This document shows positions 17,464 through 25,490 of a DNA stretch of 64,000 nt, piece by piece. Position numbers and translations under genes: made by a program. The notes below the pieces were generated by a model, which was not told where the DNA came from, made no database searches, and saw only the letters and a list, made by a program, of their open reading frames with translations. The stretch lies in the NCBI RefSeq assembly GCF_031928785.1, contig NZ_JARQAL010000004.1; one strand, written 5' to 3'. The first letter of the stretch is position 1. Each line of letters begins with the position of its first letter. This DNA comes from Enterococcus_C asini_A (lineage in GTDB: Bacteria; Bacillota; Bacilli; Lactobacillales; Enterococcaceae).

Positions 17464-18168
17464 ATGAGCGTACACATTGGAGCAAAAGCAGGAGAAGTGG
17501 CAGAAAAAATCCTTTTACCGGGCGATCCACTCCGGGCAAAATACATTGCGGAAACTTTTTTAGAAGATGCCATTTGTTATAACGAAGTCCGGGGAATGCT
17601 TGGCTATACCGGAATTTATAAAGGGGAACGAGTTTCCGTGCAAGGTACTGGTATGGGCATGCCGTCTGCTAGTATCTATGCTCAAGAATTGATTCAGTCT
17701 TATGGAGTGAAGAAATTAATTCGAGTGGGAACTTGCGGGGCTTTGTCAGAAGAGGTTCATGTGCGAGATTTAGTGATTGCCCAAGGTGCGGCCACGAGTT
17801 CTGCCATGGTGCAAAAAAATTTCCATGCCTTTCATTATCCCCCAATTGCCGATTTTGACTTGCTGTTAAAATCTTATGAGCTGGCAAAAGCCCACAACTT
17901 TACTGTCCACGTAGGCAATGTCTTATCCGAAGACACTTTCTACAAAGATGATTTGACCGAAACTTTGCAATTGGCTAAATTAGGCGTATTAGGAGTGGAA
18001 ATGGAAGCTGCTGCCTTGTATTATTTGGCGGCTAAATTCCACGTTCAAGCCTTGGCAATTTGTACGGTGAGCGATCACATCATCACCGGAGAAGAAACCA
18101 CGGCAAAAGAGCGTCAAACTACTTTTAACGATATGATTGAAGTAGGCTTGGAAACGGCGATTGCTTAA
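17464..18168 (+). CDS. deoD: Purine-nucleoside phosphorylase (hexameric, DeoD type)
   Basis: Phosphorolysis of purine nucleosides; the hexameric class generally also accepts adenosine. The 234 residues begin MSVHIGAKAGEVAEKILLPG, as the family does. Also present are RVGTCGAL (phosphate site), VEMEAAALY (ribose site) and SDHI with the catalytic Asp. The ATG at 17464 follows AAAGGAAGAG; an upstream in-frame ATG at 17443 lacks such a site. Last gene of the nucleoside region; a strong terminator follows. Confidence 0.97.
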   Translation: MSVHIGAKAGEVAEKILLPGDPLRAKYIAETFLEDAICYNEVRGMLGYTGIYKGERVSVQGTGMGMPSASIYAQELIQSYGVKKLIRVGTCGALSEEVHVRDLVIAQGAATSSAMVQKNFHAFHYPPIADFDLLLKSYELAKAHNFTVHVGNVLSEDTFYKDDLTETLQLAKLGVLGVEMEAAALYYLAAKFHVQALAICTVSDHIITGEETTAKERQTTFNDMIEVGLETAIA

Positions 18169-18197
18169 AAGTCGCTGCATCAAACAAAATGAAAACA

Positions 18198-18236
18198 GCA
18201 AAACCCCCAGCTTTTGGAAACAAGCTGGGGGTTTTT
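18198..18236. terminator. Bidirectional terminator between deoD and gpmA
   Basis: A perfect 14-bp stem (AAAACCCCCAGCTT / AAGCTGGGGGTTTT) has a T-run on one side and an A-run on the other. It can stop transcription from both convergent genes. Confidence 0.93.
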
Positions 18237-18243
18237 AGTATTC

Positions 18244-18930
18244 TTACAAGTAGTATTTCTTTGCAACAGTCAAATCATCGTTTAATTCATAAACTAATGG
18301 TTGACCAGTTGGGATTTCAAGATCCATGATATCGTCATCGGAAATGCCTTCGATGTGTTTAGCTAAAGCCCGTAGTGAGTTGCCGTGAGCTGCAACTAAA
18401 ACTGTTTTGTTGTCTAACAAAGCAGGGGCGATTTGATCTTGCCAGAAAGGTAATGCCCGTTCCAAAGTAACTTTCAAGTTTTCGCCACCAGGTACGTCCC
18501 GAGGGTCAAGGTCAGCATAACGACGATCTTTTGCTGCAGAACCTTCATCGTCAGCACTCAAAAGTGGAGGAAGAGTATCGTAAGAACGACGCCAGATATG
18601 AACTTGTTCGTCACCGTATTTTTCAGCGGTTTCTTTTTTGTTCAATCCTTGCAATGCGCCGTAATGACGTTCGTTTAAGCGCCAAGATTTCACAGTTGGC
18701 ACCCACAATTGGTCAGATTCTTCTAAGATGTAGTTACAAGTTTTGATGGCCCGTTTCAAAACAGAAGTGAAAGCAACATCAAATTCGATGCCGGCTTCTT
18801 TGATTTTGCGGCCGCCTTCTTTGGCTTCTTCAACGCCTTCTGGAGCAAGATCAACGTCAACCCAACCGGTAAATTGGTTCAAAGCGTTCCATTCACTTAA
18901 ACCGTGACGAGAGAAAACTAATTTTGGCAT
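18244..18930 (-). CDS. gpmA: 2,3-bisphosphoglycerate-dependent phosphoglycerate mutase
   Basis: Glycolytic interconversion of 3- and 2-phosphoglycerate. The 228 residues carry the RHG motif with phosphohistidine His9 (FSRHGLSEWN), the NERHYGALQG segment with the catalytic Glu, and the second active-site His in VAAHGNSLRAL. AAAGGAGAG precedes the ATG. It has its own promoter and is separated from the upstream recombinase-like gene by a terminator. Confidence 0.98.
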   Translation of the reverse strand: MPKLVFSRHGLSEWNALNQFTGWVDVDLAPEGVEEAKEGGRKIKEAGIEFDVAFTSVLKRAIKTCNYILEESDQLWVPTVKSWRLNERHYGALQGLNKKETAEKYGDEQVHIWRRSYDTLPPLLSADDEGSAAKDRRYADLDPRDVPGGENLKVTLERALPFWQDQIAPALLDNKTVLVAAHGNSLRALAKHIEGISDDDIMDLEIPTGQPLVYELNDDLTVAKKYYL

Positions 18931-18949
18931 GTAAAACTCTCCTTTGTAG

Positions 18950-19011
18950 TTTCAGATTTCTGAAATTTTCAATTTCTCGTTTATTGTACAATGTTTTTCG
19001 GGATATTTCCA
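18950..19011 (-). promoter_or_regulatory. gpmA promoter with inverted repeat in the leader
   Basis: On the minus strand TGGAAA (19011-19006) and TACAAT (18988-18983) are 17 bases apart. Between the expected start and the gpmA ribosome binding site lies a perfect 7-bp inverted repeat, TTTCAGA / TCTGAAA with a 2-base spacer (18950-18965), of unknown role. Confidence 0.55.
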
Positions 19012-19024
19012 TTGAAACAAGCAA

Positions 19025-19063
19025 AAAAAAGGAATCCCCTGTATTCAGGAGATTTCCTTTTTT
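19025..19063. terminator. Terminator after the recombinase-like gene
   Basis: Stem AAAAAAGGAATCCCCTG / CAGGAGATTTCCTTTTTT with one mismatch and a TATT loop, lying between the recombinase-like stop codon and the gpmA promoter. Confidence 0.85.
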
Positions 19064-19649
19064 ACTTCGCTAAAATTTTTACCACGTCTTCTTCGGGTAA
19101 GTTGATGTACTTATAGCAGGTGCCTACTGAGACGCCACATTTGGTGGAGATGTACTGGATGGTTTCTTTTTTGTCAAAATACAATTGGCGAATTTTTCGC
19201 ACTGTTTTTGAATCAATTTTTGGCCGGCCACCGATTTTTCCTTTTTTCCGCGCGTTGTTTAAGCCAACTAATGTGCGTTCTTTTATCAAAACGCTTTCCA
19301 TTTGTGCTAAACCATCCATTAAATTGAAGTAGATGGCCCCCATAGCATCGCGAGTGTCGATGTTTTCCGCCAAACTTACCAAATGGATGTTCCGCATTTG
19401 CAACAGACTGGTTAATTCTGTCAATTGCCGGGTGGAACGACCGAGACGAGAAAGGTCAGCGACTACTAAAGTATCGCCGGCAGTCATTTGGGCTACAACC
19501 GTGTCCAAAGCGGTTTGCTCAAATGAAACATCTTGGCCTTCAAAGGTGTCGTAGAAAAGTTGATCGCAACCAAAATCTTCTAGTAAGTGAAGCTGTGAGT
19601 TGTGATCGTTGTCCGTAATGGTTGTCCTAACATATCCAAATTTACTCAT
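19062..19649 (-). CDS. Serine recombinase (resolvase/invertase) homologue with Thr at the nucleophile position
   Basis: A 195-residue small serine-recombinase-like protein: catalytic-type domain (1 to about 140), then a KKGKIGGRPK linker and a C-terminal helix-turn-helix (about 150-185), the layout of Tn3 resolvase and Gin/Hin. In numbering that fits Tn3 resolvase without gaps at the N-terminus, Arg8, Arg68 and Arg71 (LSRLGRS) are kept, but the nucleophile Ser10 is Thr (FGYVRTT). The arginine of the ERR motif is also replaced (QMESVL). It may be catalytically weak or dead and act as a DNA-binding protein; that is inference. No transposase, inverted terminal repeats or cargo surround it. It follows rpiA on the same strand after about 140 bases that hold a perfect inverted repeat. 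Confidence 0.88.
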   Translation of the reverse strand: MSKFGYVRTTITDNDHNSQLHLLEDFGCDQLFYDTFEGQDVSFEQTALDTVVAQMTAGDTLVVADLSRLGRSTRQLTELTSLLQMRNIHLVSLAENIDTRDAMGAIYFNLMDGLAQMESVLIKERTLVGLNNARKKGKIGGRPKIDSKTVRKIRQLYFDKKETIQYISTKCGVSVGTCYKYINLPEEDVVKILAK

Positions 19650-19761
19650 TGCTAATCCTTCCTATCTGGGATTGGTATCCAAGGAAAATTTAGCACAAAA
19701 AAACGCAAAAAGATACCGTATTTTGTAAGTATTTTTATTAAATATGACGTTTTTTGAGGTT

Positions 19762-19787
19762 TTCTGACAAAGCGTGTATTGTCAGAA
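19762..19787. repeat. Perfect 9-bp inverted repeat upstream of the recombinase-like gene
   Basis: TTCTGACAA and TTGTCAGAA flank an 8-base spacer immediately after the rpiA stop codon. No T-run follows on the minus strand, so a terminator is unlikely. A binding or crossover-like site for the adjacent recombinase homologue is possible but unproven. Confidence 0.65.
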
Positions 19788-19788
19788 T

Positions 19789-20472
19789 TTACAGAAACTT
19801 TGGATTTTCAAGGGTGACAAGACCTGAATCAGAGCCAATAATAACACGGTGAACCATATTTAAAAACAAGCCGTGTTCGACTACACCGACCATATTTGTC
19901 AGTTCTTCCGCCAATTGTTCGGGATTTGCAATGGTCTCCATGGCAAGATCAATGATTAAGTTCTGGCTGTCGGTATATAAAAAACTACCGTCCGTCTTTA
20001 GGCGAAATTGGGGTTGATAGCCCCGTTTTTCCAAAATGCGGAAGATTTGTTGGCTACCGTAAGGGATAACTTCCACTGGGAGAGGAAAAGCCCCCAAAGT
20101 GTTGACCATTTTGGATTGGTCTACAATCCAAATTACCTCTTTGGAGTAAGTTGCGACGATTTTTTCAAAGAGCAGGGCAGCACCGCCCCCTTTAATCCCT
20201 TGAAAGTTTTTGTCGATTTCATCAGCACCGTCAATGGTTAAGTCTACGTGAGACACTTCATCAATGGAGCGCAGTGGAATTCCTAAGGCTGATGCTTGGG
20301 CTTCTGTAGCTTTGGAAGTGGTTACTCCGGTGATTTTTAACCCTTCTTCTTTAATCTTGCGACCGACTTCTTCTACCATGTAATAAGCGGTAGAGCCGGT
20401 ACCTAAACCGACAATCATATCGTTTTGGATGTATTTGGTGGCTTCAATTCCCACCATTTGCTTGAAATTCAT
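19789..20472 (-). CDS. rpiA: Ribose-5-phosphate isomerase A
   Basis: Interconverts ribose-5-phosphate and ribulose-5-phosphate. About 227 residues with the conserved GLGTGSTAYYMVE phosphate loop, DGADEID with catalytic Asp, and KGGGAALLFEKIV. I place the start at the ATG (MNFKQM) seven bases after AGAGGTG, not at the in-frame GTG three codons upstream, which lies inside that site. It takes ribose-5-phosphate produced by DeoB, so it complements the upstream salvage genes. Confidence 0.96.
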   Translation of the reverse strand: MNFKQMVGIEATKYIQNDMIVGLGTGSTAYYMVEEVGRKIKEEGLKITGVTTSKATEAQASALGIPLRSIDEVSHVDLTIDGADEIDKNFQGIKGGGAALLFEKIVATYSKEVIWIVDQSKMVNTLGAFPLPVEVIPYGSQQIFRILEKRGYQPQFRLKTDGSFLYTDSQNLIIDLAMETIANPEQLAEELTNMVGVVEHGLFLNMVHRVIIGSDSGLVTLENPKFL

Positions 20473-20634
20473 ACTGGTCACCTCTTCATTTAATTACGTT
20501 TCCTTTATGGACAAAGGAAAAGAACGGCTTTATTGTACTGGTTTTTCACTAAAAATGGTAGCACTGCTTCAATTATAGTATAGATAACTCTAAAGAAAAT
20601 AGCAGAAAAAATTTTGAAAGCTGTTTTCAACTCC

Positions 20635-20663
20635 TTGACAGCTTGATTTACCTGTGATATTCT
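20635..20663 (+). promoter_or_regulatory. str operon (rpsL) promoter
   Basis: A perfect TTGACA at 20635 and TATTCT at 20658 with a 17-base spacer, and TG upstream of the -10 element. It lies in the otherwise gene-free 20473-20825 stretch between divergent rpiA and rpsL. Confidence 0.85.
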
Positions 20664-20685
20664 ATCAAAGGTGCTTTGTGTACAG

Positions 20686-20723
20686 GTCTCGAATCGAGAC
20701 GTGCTGACTGTCAGAATGAGCAC
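20686..20723 (+). promoter_or_regulatory. Structured rpsL leader (two tandem hairpins)
   Basis: GTCTCG / CGAGAC with a 3-base loop (20686-20700) is followed at once by GTGCT / AGCAC (20701-20723). They fall about 15-50 bases after the predicted transcription start and before the rpsL ribosome binding site. They may be involved in ribosomal-protein autoregulation or mRNA stability; this is inferred. Confidence 0.5.
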
Positions 20724-20825
20724 AATCTGATAAGTATGCAGCAATGCATTATTTTTTATCGCCAAAAAGGAACCACCTGGATGTGTGGAACTAGAAAGCG
20801 AATCAAGGAAGGAGGAAATCAGGGT

Positions 20826-21239
20826 ATGCCTACAATTAACCAATTAGTACGGAAGCCTCGTAAATCCAAGGTTGAAAAATCAAATTCACCTGCATTGAAC
20901 AAAGGATATAACAGTTTCAAGAAGACTCAAACGAATGTGAACTCACCACAAAAACGTGGGGTTGCAACTCGTGTGGGGACTATGACACCGAAAAAACCGA
21001 ACTCAGCATTGCGTAAATTTGCCCGTGTTCGTTTGTCTAACTTGATTGAAGTAACAGCTTATATTCCAGGTATCGGTCACAACTTGCAAGAACACAGTGT
21101 GGTCTTGTTACGCGGGGGCCGTGTAAAAGACTTACCAGGGGTACGTTACCATATCGTTCGTGGCGCTTTGGATACAGCCGGTGTTACAGATCGTAAACAA
21201 TCTCGGTCTAAATACGGTACAAAACGTCCTAAAGGCTAA
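20826..21239 (+). CDS. rpsL: 30S ribosomal protein S12
   Basis: Decoding-centre protein of the small subunit. The 137-residue form begins MPTINQLVRK and has the conserved TPKKPNSALRK and GGRVKDLPGVRYH loops. The lysines that change in streptomycin resistance are wild-type, so no resistance mutation is seen. The ATG at 20826 follows AAGGAGG; the reading frame is open far upstream, but that part is leader. First gene of rpsL-rpsG-fusA. Confidence 0.99.
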   Translation: MPTINQLVRKPRKSKVEKSNSPALNKGYNSFKKTQTNVNSPQKRGVATRVGTMTPKKPNSALRKFARVRLSNLIEVTAYIPGIGHNLQEHSVVLLRGGRVKDLPGVRYHIVRGALDTAGVTDRKQSRSKYGTKRPKG

Positions 21240-21289
21240 GCACATAATCAAACTAACACTATCAAATTATCGTAAAGGAGGAGTTACGG

Positions 21290-21760
21290 ATGCCTCGTAA
21301 AGGTCCTGTTGCAAAACGTGATGTTTTACCAGATCCTATTTATAACTCAAAATTAGTGACTCGCTTAATCAACCGTGTCATGGTTGATGGAAAACGCGGG
21401 ATCGCCTCAAGCATTATCTATGATGCTTTTGAAACTATCAAGGAATCTACTGGAAACGATCCATTGGAAGTTTTCGAACAAGCCATGAAAAACGTTATGC
21501 CAGTCTTGGAAGTTAAAGCTCGTCGTGTCGGCGGTTCTAACTACCAAGTGCCAGTTGAAGTACGTCCTGAACGTCGTGCGACTTTAGGTCTTCGCTGGAT
21601 TGTGAACTACGCTCGTCTGCGTGGGGAACACACAATGGAAGAACGCTTAGCTAAAGAAATCATGGATGCTGCTAACAACACTGGCGCTTCTGTGAAAAAA
21701 CGCGAAGATACACACAAAATGGCGGAAGCCAACCGTGCATTCGCACATTATCGCTGGTAA
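21290..21760 (+). CDS. rpsG: 30S ribosomal protein S7
   Basis: Primary 16S rRNA-binding protein that nucleates assembly of the 30S head and touches the E-site tRNA. 156 residues, the standard bacterial length, starting MPRKGPVAKRDVLPDP. AAAGGAGGAG ribosome binding site; 50 bases after rpsL and 84 before fusA, in the classical str operon order. Confidence 0.99.
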   Translation: MPRKGPVAKRDVLPDPIYNSKLVTRLINRVMVDGKRGIASSIIYDAFETIKESTGNDPLEVFEQAMKNVMPVLEVKARRVGGSNYQVPVEVRPERRATLGLRWIVNYARLRGEHTMEERLAKEIMDAANNTGASVKKREDTHKMAEANRAFAHYRW

Positions 21761-21844
21761 GATTTCTGCTGGGTGGGATTTTCTCACCTACAGAAACTTT
21801 GCTTTAAGCGTTTAGTCCCAATCTAGAGAGGAGTACAACGTAAG

Positions 21845-23932
21845 ATGGCTAGAGAATTTTCATTAGAAAAAACTCGTAATATCGGTATTATGGCCCACGT
21901 GGATGCGGGTAAAACCACAACCACTGAACGGATTCTATACTATACCGGTAAAATCCATAAAATCGGTGAAACCCACGAAGGTGCTTCACAGATGGACTGG
22001 ATGGAACAAGAACAAGAACGTGGGATTACCATTACTTCCGCTGCCACAACTGCACAGTGGAAAGGTTACCGGGTTAATATCATCGACACCCCAGGACACG
22101 TGGACTTCACAATTGAAGTACAACGTTCATTGCGGGTACTAGATGGTGCGGTTACTGTATTGGACTCACAATCTGGGGTTGAACCTCAAACTGAAACTGT
22201 ATGGCGTCAAGCTACAGAATACCGGGTACCTCGTATCGTATTCTGTAACAAAATGGACAAAATCGGTGCAGACTTCTTGTATTCTGTTTCTACTTTACAT
22301 GATCGTCTAGATGCCAATGCTCATCCAATCCAATTACCAATTGGTGCAGAAGATGACTTCACTGGGATCATTGACCTTGTTACCATGAAAGCCGAAATCT
22401 ACACGAACGACTTAGGTACTGAAATCAAAGAAGAAGAAATTCCTGAAGAATACAAAGAACAAGCCCAAGAATGGCGCGATAAATTAGTGGAAGCAGTAGC
22501 TGAAACTGATGAAGATTTAATGATGAAATATCTAGAAGGTGAAGAAATCACCCAAGCAGAATTGAAAGAAGGCATTCGTCGCGCTACAATCAACGTTGAC
22601 TTCTTCCCAGTATTAGCTGGTTCTGCCTTCAAGAACAAAGGGGTTCAATTGATGTTGGATGCCGTTCTTGATTACTTGCCTTCTCCATTAGATATTGAAG
22701 CAATTAAAGGGATCGATTCTAAGACTGACGAAGAAGTAACTCGTCCAGCCGACGATGAAGCTCCATTTGCATCATTAGCCTTCAAAGTTATGACTGACCC
22801 ATTTGTTGGTCGTCTAACTTTCTTCCGTGTCTACTCTGGTGTCTTGGAAAGTGGTTCATATGTTTTGAACGCTTCTAAAGACAAAAAAGAACGGATCGGT
22901 CGTATCCTACAAATGCACGCTAACAGCCGTACTGAAATCGACAAAGTTTACTCTGGCGATATCGCTGCTGCCGTTGGTTTGAAAGACACCACTACTGGTG
23001 ATACTTTATGTGCGGTTGATTCTCCAGTAATCTTGGAATCTATCGAGTTCCCTGACCCGGTTATCCAAGTTGCCGTTGAACCAAAATCAAAAGCGGACCA
23101 AGACAAAATGGGTGTTGCTTTGCAAAAACTTGCAGAAGAAGACCCATCATTCCGAGTGGAAACCAACGTGGAAACTGGCGAAACAGTTATCTCCGGTATG
23201 GGTGAATTGCACTTGGACGTCTTAGTTGACCGTATGCGTCGCGAATTCAAAGTTGAAGCAAACGTTGGTGCGCCTCAAGTATCTTACCGTGAAACATTCC
23301 GTGCTCCTGTTACTCAAGCTGAAGGGAAATTTGTCCGTCAGTCCGGTGGTAAAGGTCAATACGGTCACGTTTGGGTTGAATTTACACCAAACGAAGAAGG
23401 TAAAGGTTTCGAATTCGAAAACGCAATCGTCGGTGGTGTGGTTCCTCGTGAATACATTCCTGCCGTTGAAAAAGGTTTAGCTGAATCCATGCAAAATGGT
23501 GTCTTGGCTGGCTATCCATTGGTTGATATCAAAGCAAAACTCTATGATGGGTCTTACCACGATGTCGATTCCAATGAAACTGCCTTCCGGGTTGCCGCTT
23601 CCATGGCATTGAAAGCTGCTGCTAAAAAAGCAAATCCAGCAATCTTGGAACCAATGATGAAAGTTACCATCACTGTTCCTGAAGATTACTTAGGAGATAT
23701 CATGGGCCACGTTACTGCTCGTCGCGGACGCGTCGAAGGTATGGAAGCTCACGGTAACTCTCAAATCGTTAACGCGATTGTTCCATTGGCTGAAATGTTC
23801 GGTTACGCAACAACCTTGCGTTCTGCAACACAAGGTCGCGGTACGTTCATGATGGTATTTGACCACTATGAAGATGTACCGAAATCTATCCAAGAAGAAA
23901 TTATTAAGAAAAACGGCGGCAAAGCTGAATAA
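21845..23932 (+). CDS. fusA: Elongation factor G
   Basis: The GTPase that drives ribosomal translocation and, with RRF, recycling. 695 residues. G1 motif AHVDAGKTT near 19-27, switch II DTPGHVDF, G4 NKMDKIGAD, and the usual domains II-V ending IIKKNGGKAE. AGAGGAG precedes the ATG. No obvious fusidic-acid resistance change could be judged by eye. Third gene of the str operon; a hairpin separates it from tuf. Confidence 0.99.
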   Translation: MAREFSLEKTRNIGIMAHVDAGKTTTTERILYYTGKIHKIGETHEGASQMDWMEQEQERGITITSAATTAQWKGYRVNIIDTPGHVDFTIEVQRSLRVLDGAVTVLDSQSGVEPQTETVWRQATEYRVPRIVFCNKMDKIGADFLYSVSTLHDRLDANAHPIQLPIGAEDDFTGIIDLVTMKAEIYTNDLGTEIKEEEIPEEYKEQAQEWRDKLVEAVAETDEDLMMKYLEGEEITQAELKEGIRRATINVDFFPVLAGSAFKNKGVQLMLDAVLDYLPSPLDIEAIKGIDSKTDEEVTRPADDEAPFASLAFKVMTDPFVGRLTFFRVYSGVLESGSYVLNASKDKKERIGRILQMHANSRTEIDKVYSGDIAAAVGLKDTTTGDTLCAVDSPVILESIEFPDPVIQVAVEPKSKADQDKMGVALQKLAEEDPSFRVETNVETGETVISGMGELHLDVLVDRMRREFKVEANVGAPQVSYRETFRAPVTQAEGKFVRQSGGKGQYGHVWVEFTPNEEGKGFEFENAIVGGVVPREYIPAVEKGLAESMQNGVLAGYPLVDIKAKLYDGSYHDVDSNETAFRVAASMALKAAAKKANPAILEPMMKVTITVPEDYLGDIMGHVTARRGRVEGMEAHGNSQIVNAIVPLAEMFGYATTLRSATQGRGTFMMVFDHYEDVPKSIQEEIIKKNGGKAE

Positions 23933-23964
23933 TCTTTAGAGTTTCTTTGGATACTCCTCACAGT

Positions 23965-23993
23965 TCTCAGGAAAGACTAGCTTTTTCCTGGGA
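23965..23993 (+). promoter_or_regulatory. Hairpin between fusA and tuf
   Basis: TCTCAGGAAA / TTTCCTGGGA (10 pairs with a G-U) in the 154-base fusA-tuf gap, followed only by TTTG. It could be a weak terminator or an mRNA-processing element that lets tuf be expressed separately. A smaller hairpin, AGAAG / CTTCT, is at 24025-24039. Confidence 0.5.
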
Positions 23994-24086
23994 TTTGTGT
24001 AAAATAATTATCGATGATACGGGCAGAAGTTTTTCTTCTACCTATCAAAAACAAAAAAACTTAACTATTAGGAGGAACATTCTAAA

Positions 24087-25274
24087 ATGGCAAAAGAAAA
24101 ATACGACCGTTCCAAACCACACGTAAACATTGGTACTATTGGACACGTTGACCATGGTAAAACAACTTTAACTGCTGCAATCACTACAGTTTTGGCTAAA
24201 AAAGGTTTGGCTCAAGCATCTGCTTACGACCAAATCGATGGTGCTCCTGAAGAACGTGAACGTGGGATTACTATCTCAACTGCTCACGTTGAATACGAAA
24301 CTGACACTCGTCACTACGCTCACGTGGACTGCCCAGGACACGCGGACTACGTTAAAAACATGATCACTGGTGCTGCTCAAATGGACGGCGCGATCTTGGT
24401 AGTATCTGCTGCTGATGGTCCTATGCCTCAAACTCGTGAACACATCCTATTGTCTCGTAACGTTGGTGTTCCTTACATCGTTGTATTCTTGAACAAAATG
24501 GACATGGTTGACGACGAAGAATTGTTGGAATTAGTTGAAATGGAAGTTCGCGACCTATTGACTGAATACGACTTCCCAGGCGATGACACTCCAGTTGTTG
24601 CTGGTTCTGCTTTGAAAGCATTGGAAGGCGACGCAGCTTACGAAGAAAAAATTCTTGAATTAATGGCTGCAGTTGACGAATACATCCCAACTCCAGTACG
24701 TGACACTGACAAACCATTCATGATGCCAGTGGAAGACGTATTCTCTATCACAGGCCGTGGTACTGTTGCAACTGGTCGTGTTGAACGTGGACAAGTCCGC
24801 GTCGGCGATGAAGTTGAAATCGTTGGTATTGCTGACGAAACAGCTAAAACTACTGTAACTGGTGTGGAAATGTTCCGTAAATTGTTGGACTACGCTGAAG
24901 CTGGGGACAACATTGGTGCATTGCTTCGTGGGGTTGCTCGTGAAGACATCCAACGTGGACAAGTATTGGCTAAACCAGGTTCAATCACTCCACATACTAA
25001 ATTTACTGCAGAAGTTTACGTTTTAACTAAAGAAGAAGGTGGACGTCATACTCCATTCTTCACTAACTACCGTCCTCAATTCTACTTCCGTACAACAGAC
25101 GTTACTGGTGTTGTTGAATTGCCAGAAGGTACTGAAATGGTAATGCCTGGCGATAACATCGCTATGACAGTTGAATTGATCCACCCAATCGCGATCGAAG
25201 ACGGAACTCGTTTCTCTATTCGTGAAGGCGGACGGACTGTTGGTTCAGGCGTTGTAACTGCTATCCAAGCGTAA
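24087..25274 (+). CDS. tuf: Elongation factor Tu
   Basis: The GTPase that delivers aminoacyl-tRNA to the ribosome. 395 residues: G1 GHVDHGKTTL, effector RGITISTAHVEYE, G3 DCPGHADY, G4 NKMDMVDD, then beta-barrel domains II and III. Codon choice is strongly biased, as expected for one of the most abundant proteins. AGGAGG ribosome binding site; a terminator follows. Confidence 0.99.
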   Translation: MAKEKYDRSKPHVNIGTIGHVDHGKTTLTAAITTVLAKKGLAQASAYDQIDGAPEERERGITISTAHVEYETDTRHYAHVDCPGHADYVKNMITGAAQMDGAILVVSAADGPMPQTREHILLSRNVGVPYIVVFLNKMDMVDDEELLELVEMEVRDLLTEYDFPGDDTPVVAGSALKALEGDAAYEEKILELMAAVDEYIPTPVRDTDKPFMMPVEDVFSITGRGTVATGRVERGQVRVGDEVEIVGIADETAKTTVTGVEMFRKLLDYAEAGDNIGALLRGVAREDIQRGQVLAKPGSITPHTKFTAEVYVLTKEEGGRHTPFFTNYRPQFYFRTTDVTGVVELPEGTEMVMPGDNIAMTVELIHPIAIEDGTRFSIREGGRTVGSGVVTAIQA

Positions 25275-25309
25275 TTACACCCTTTACCATCTCTCTAAAA
25301 TAGTTATTT

Positions 25310-25342
25310 ACAGCAGCTACGTTAAGTGGCTGCTGTTTTTTG
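25310..25342 (+). terminator. tuf terminator
   Basis: ACAGCAGC / GCTGCTGT stem followed by TTTTTT, about 35 bases after the tuf stop codon. Confidence 0.9.
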
Positions 25343-25452
25343 TCGTCCGATAAAGAGGAATACTAATTTTGCTTCATTAAAAACGGTTTATTGAAGTGTG
25401 GACAAGAGGTTTATTTTTTTGAGCACTAGTTCTGATGGGAAAAGTATGATAG

Positions 25453-25475
25453 AGTCAAGTCAAAATGACTTGACT
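25453..25475. repeat. Perfect 10-bp palindrome just upstream of the trkA ribosome binding site
   Basis: AGTCAAGTCA and TGACTTGACT flank an AAA spacer. The repeat ends three or four bases before the ATAGGAG ribosome binding site of trkA. As RNA it would form a stem with a triloop beside the ribosome entry site; as DNA it would be a symmetric protein site. No T-run follows, so it is not a terminator. Confidence 0.8.
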
Positions 25476-25490
25476 ATAGGAGCGAATTTT

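Noticed and set aside
20676..20825. Upstream in-frame extension of rpsL
   Set aside because: S12 proteins begin MPTINQL, a ribosome binding site precedes that ATG, and the upstream part forms hairpins, so it is leader.
20826..21239. Streptomycin-resistance change in S12
   Set aside because: The TPKKPNS and GRVKDLPG motifs are wild-type.
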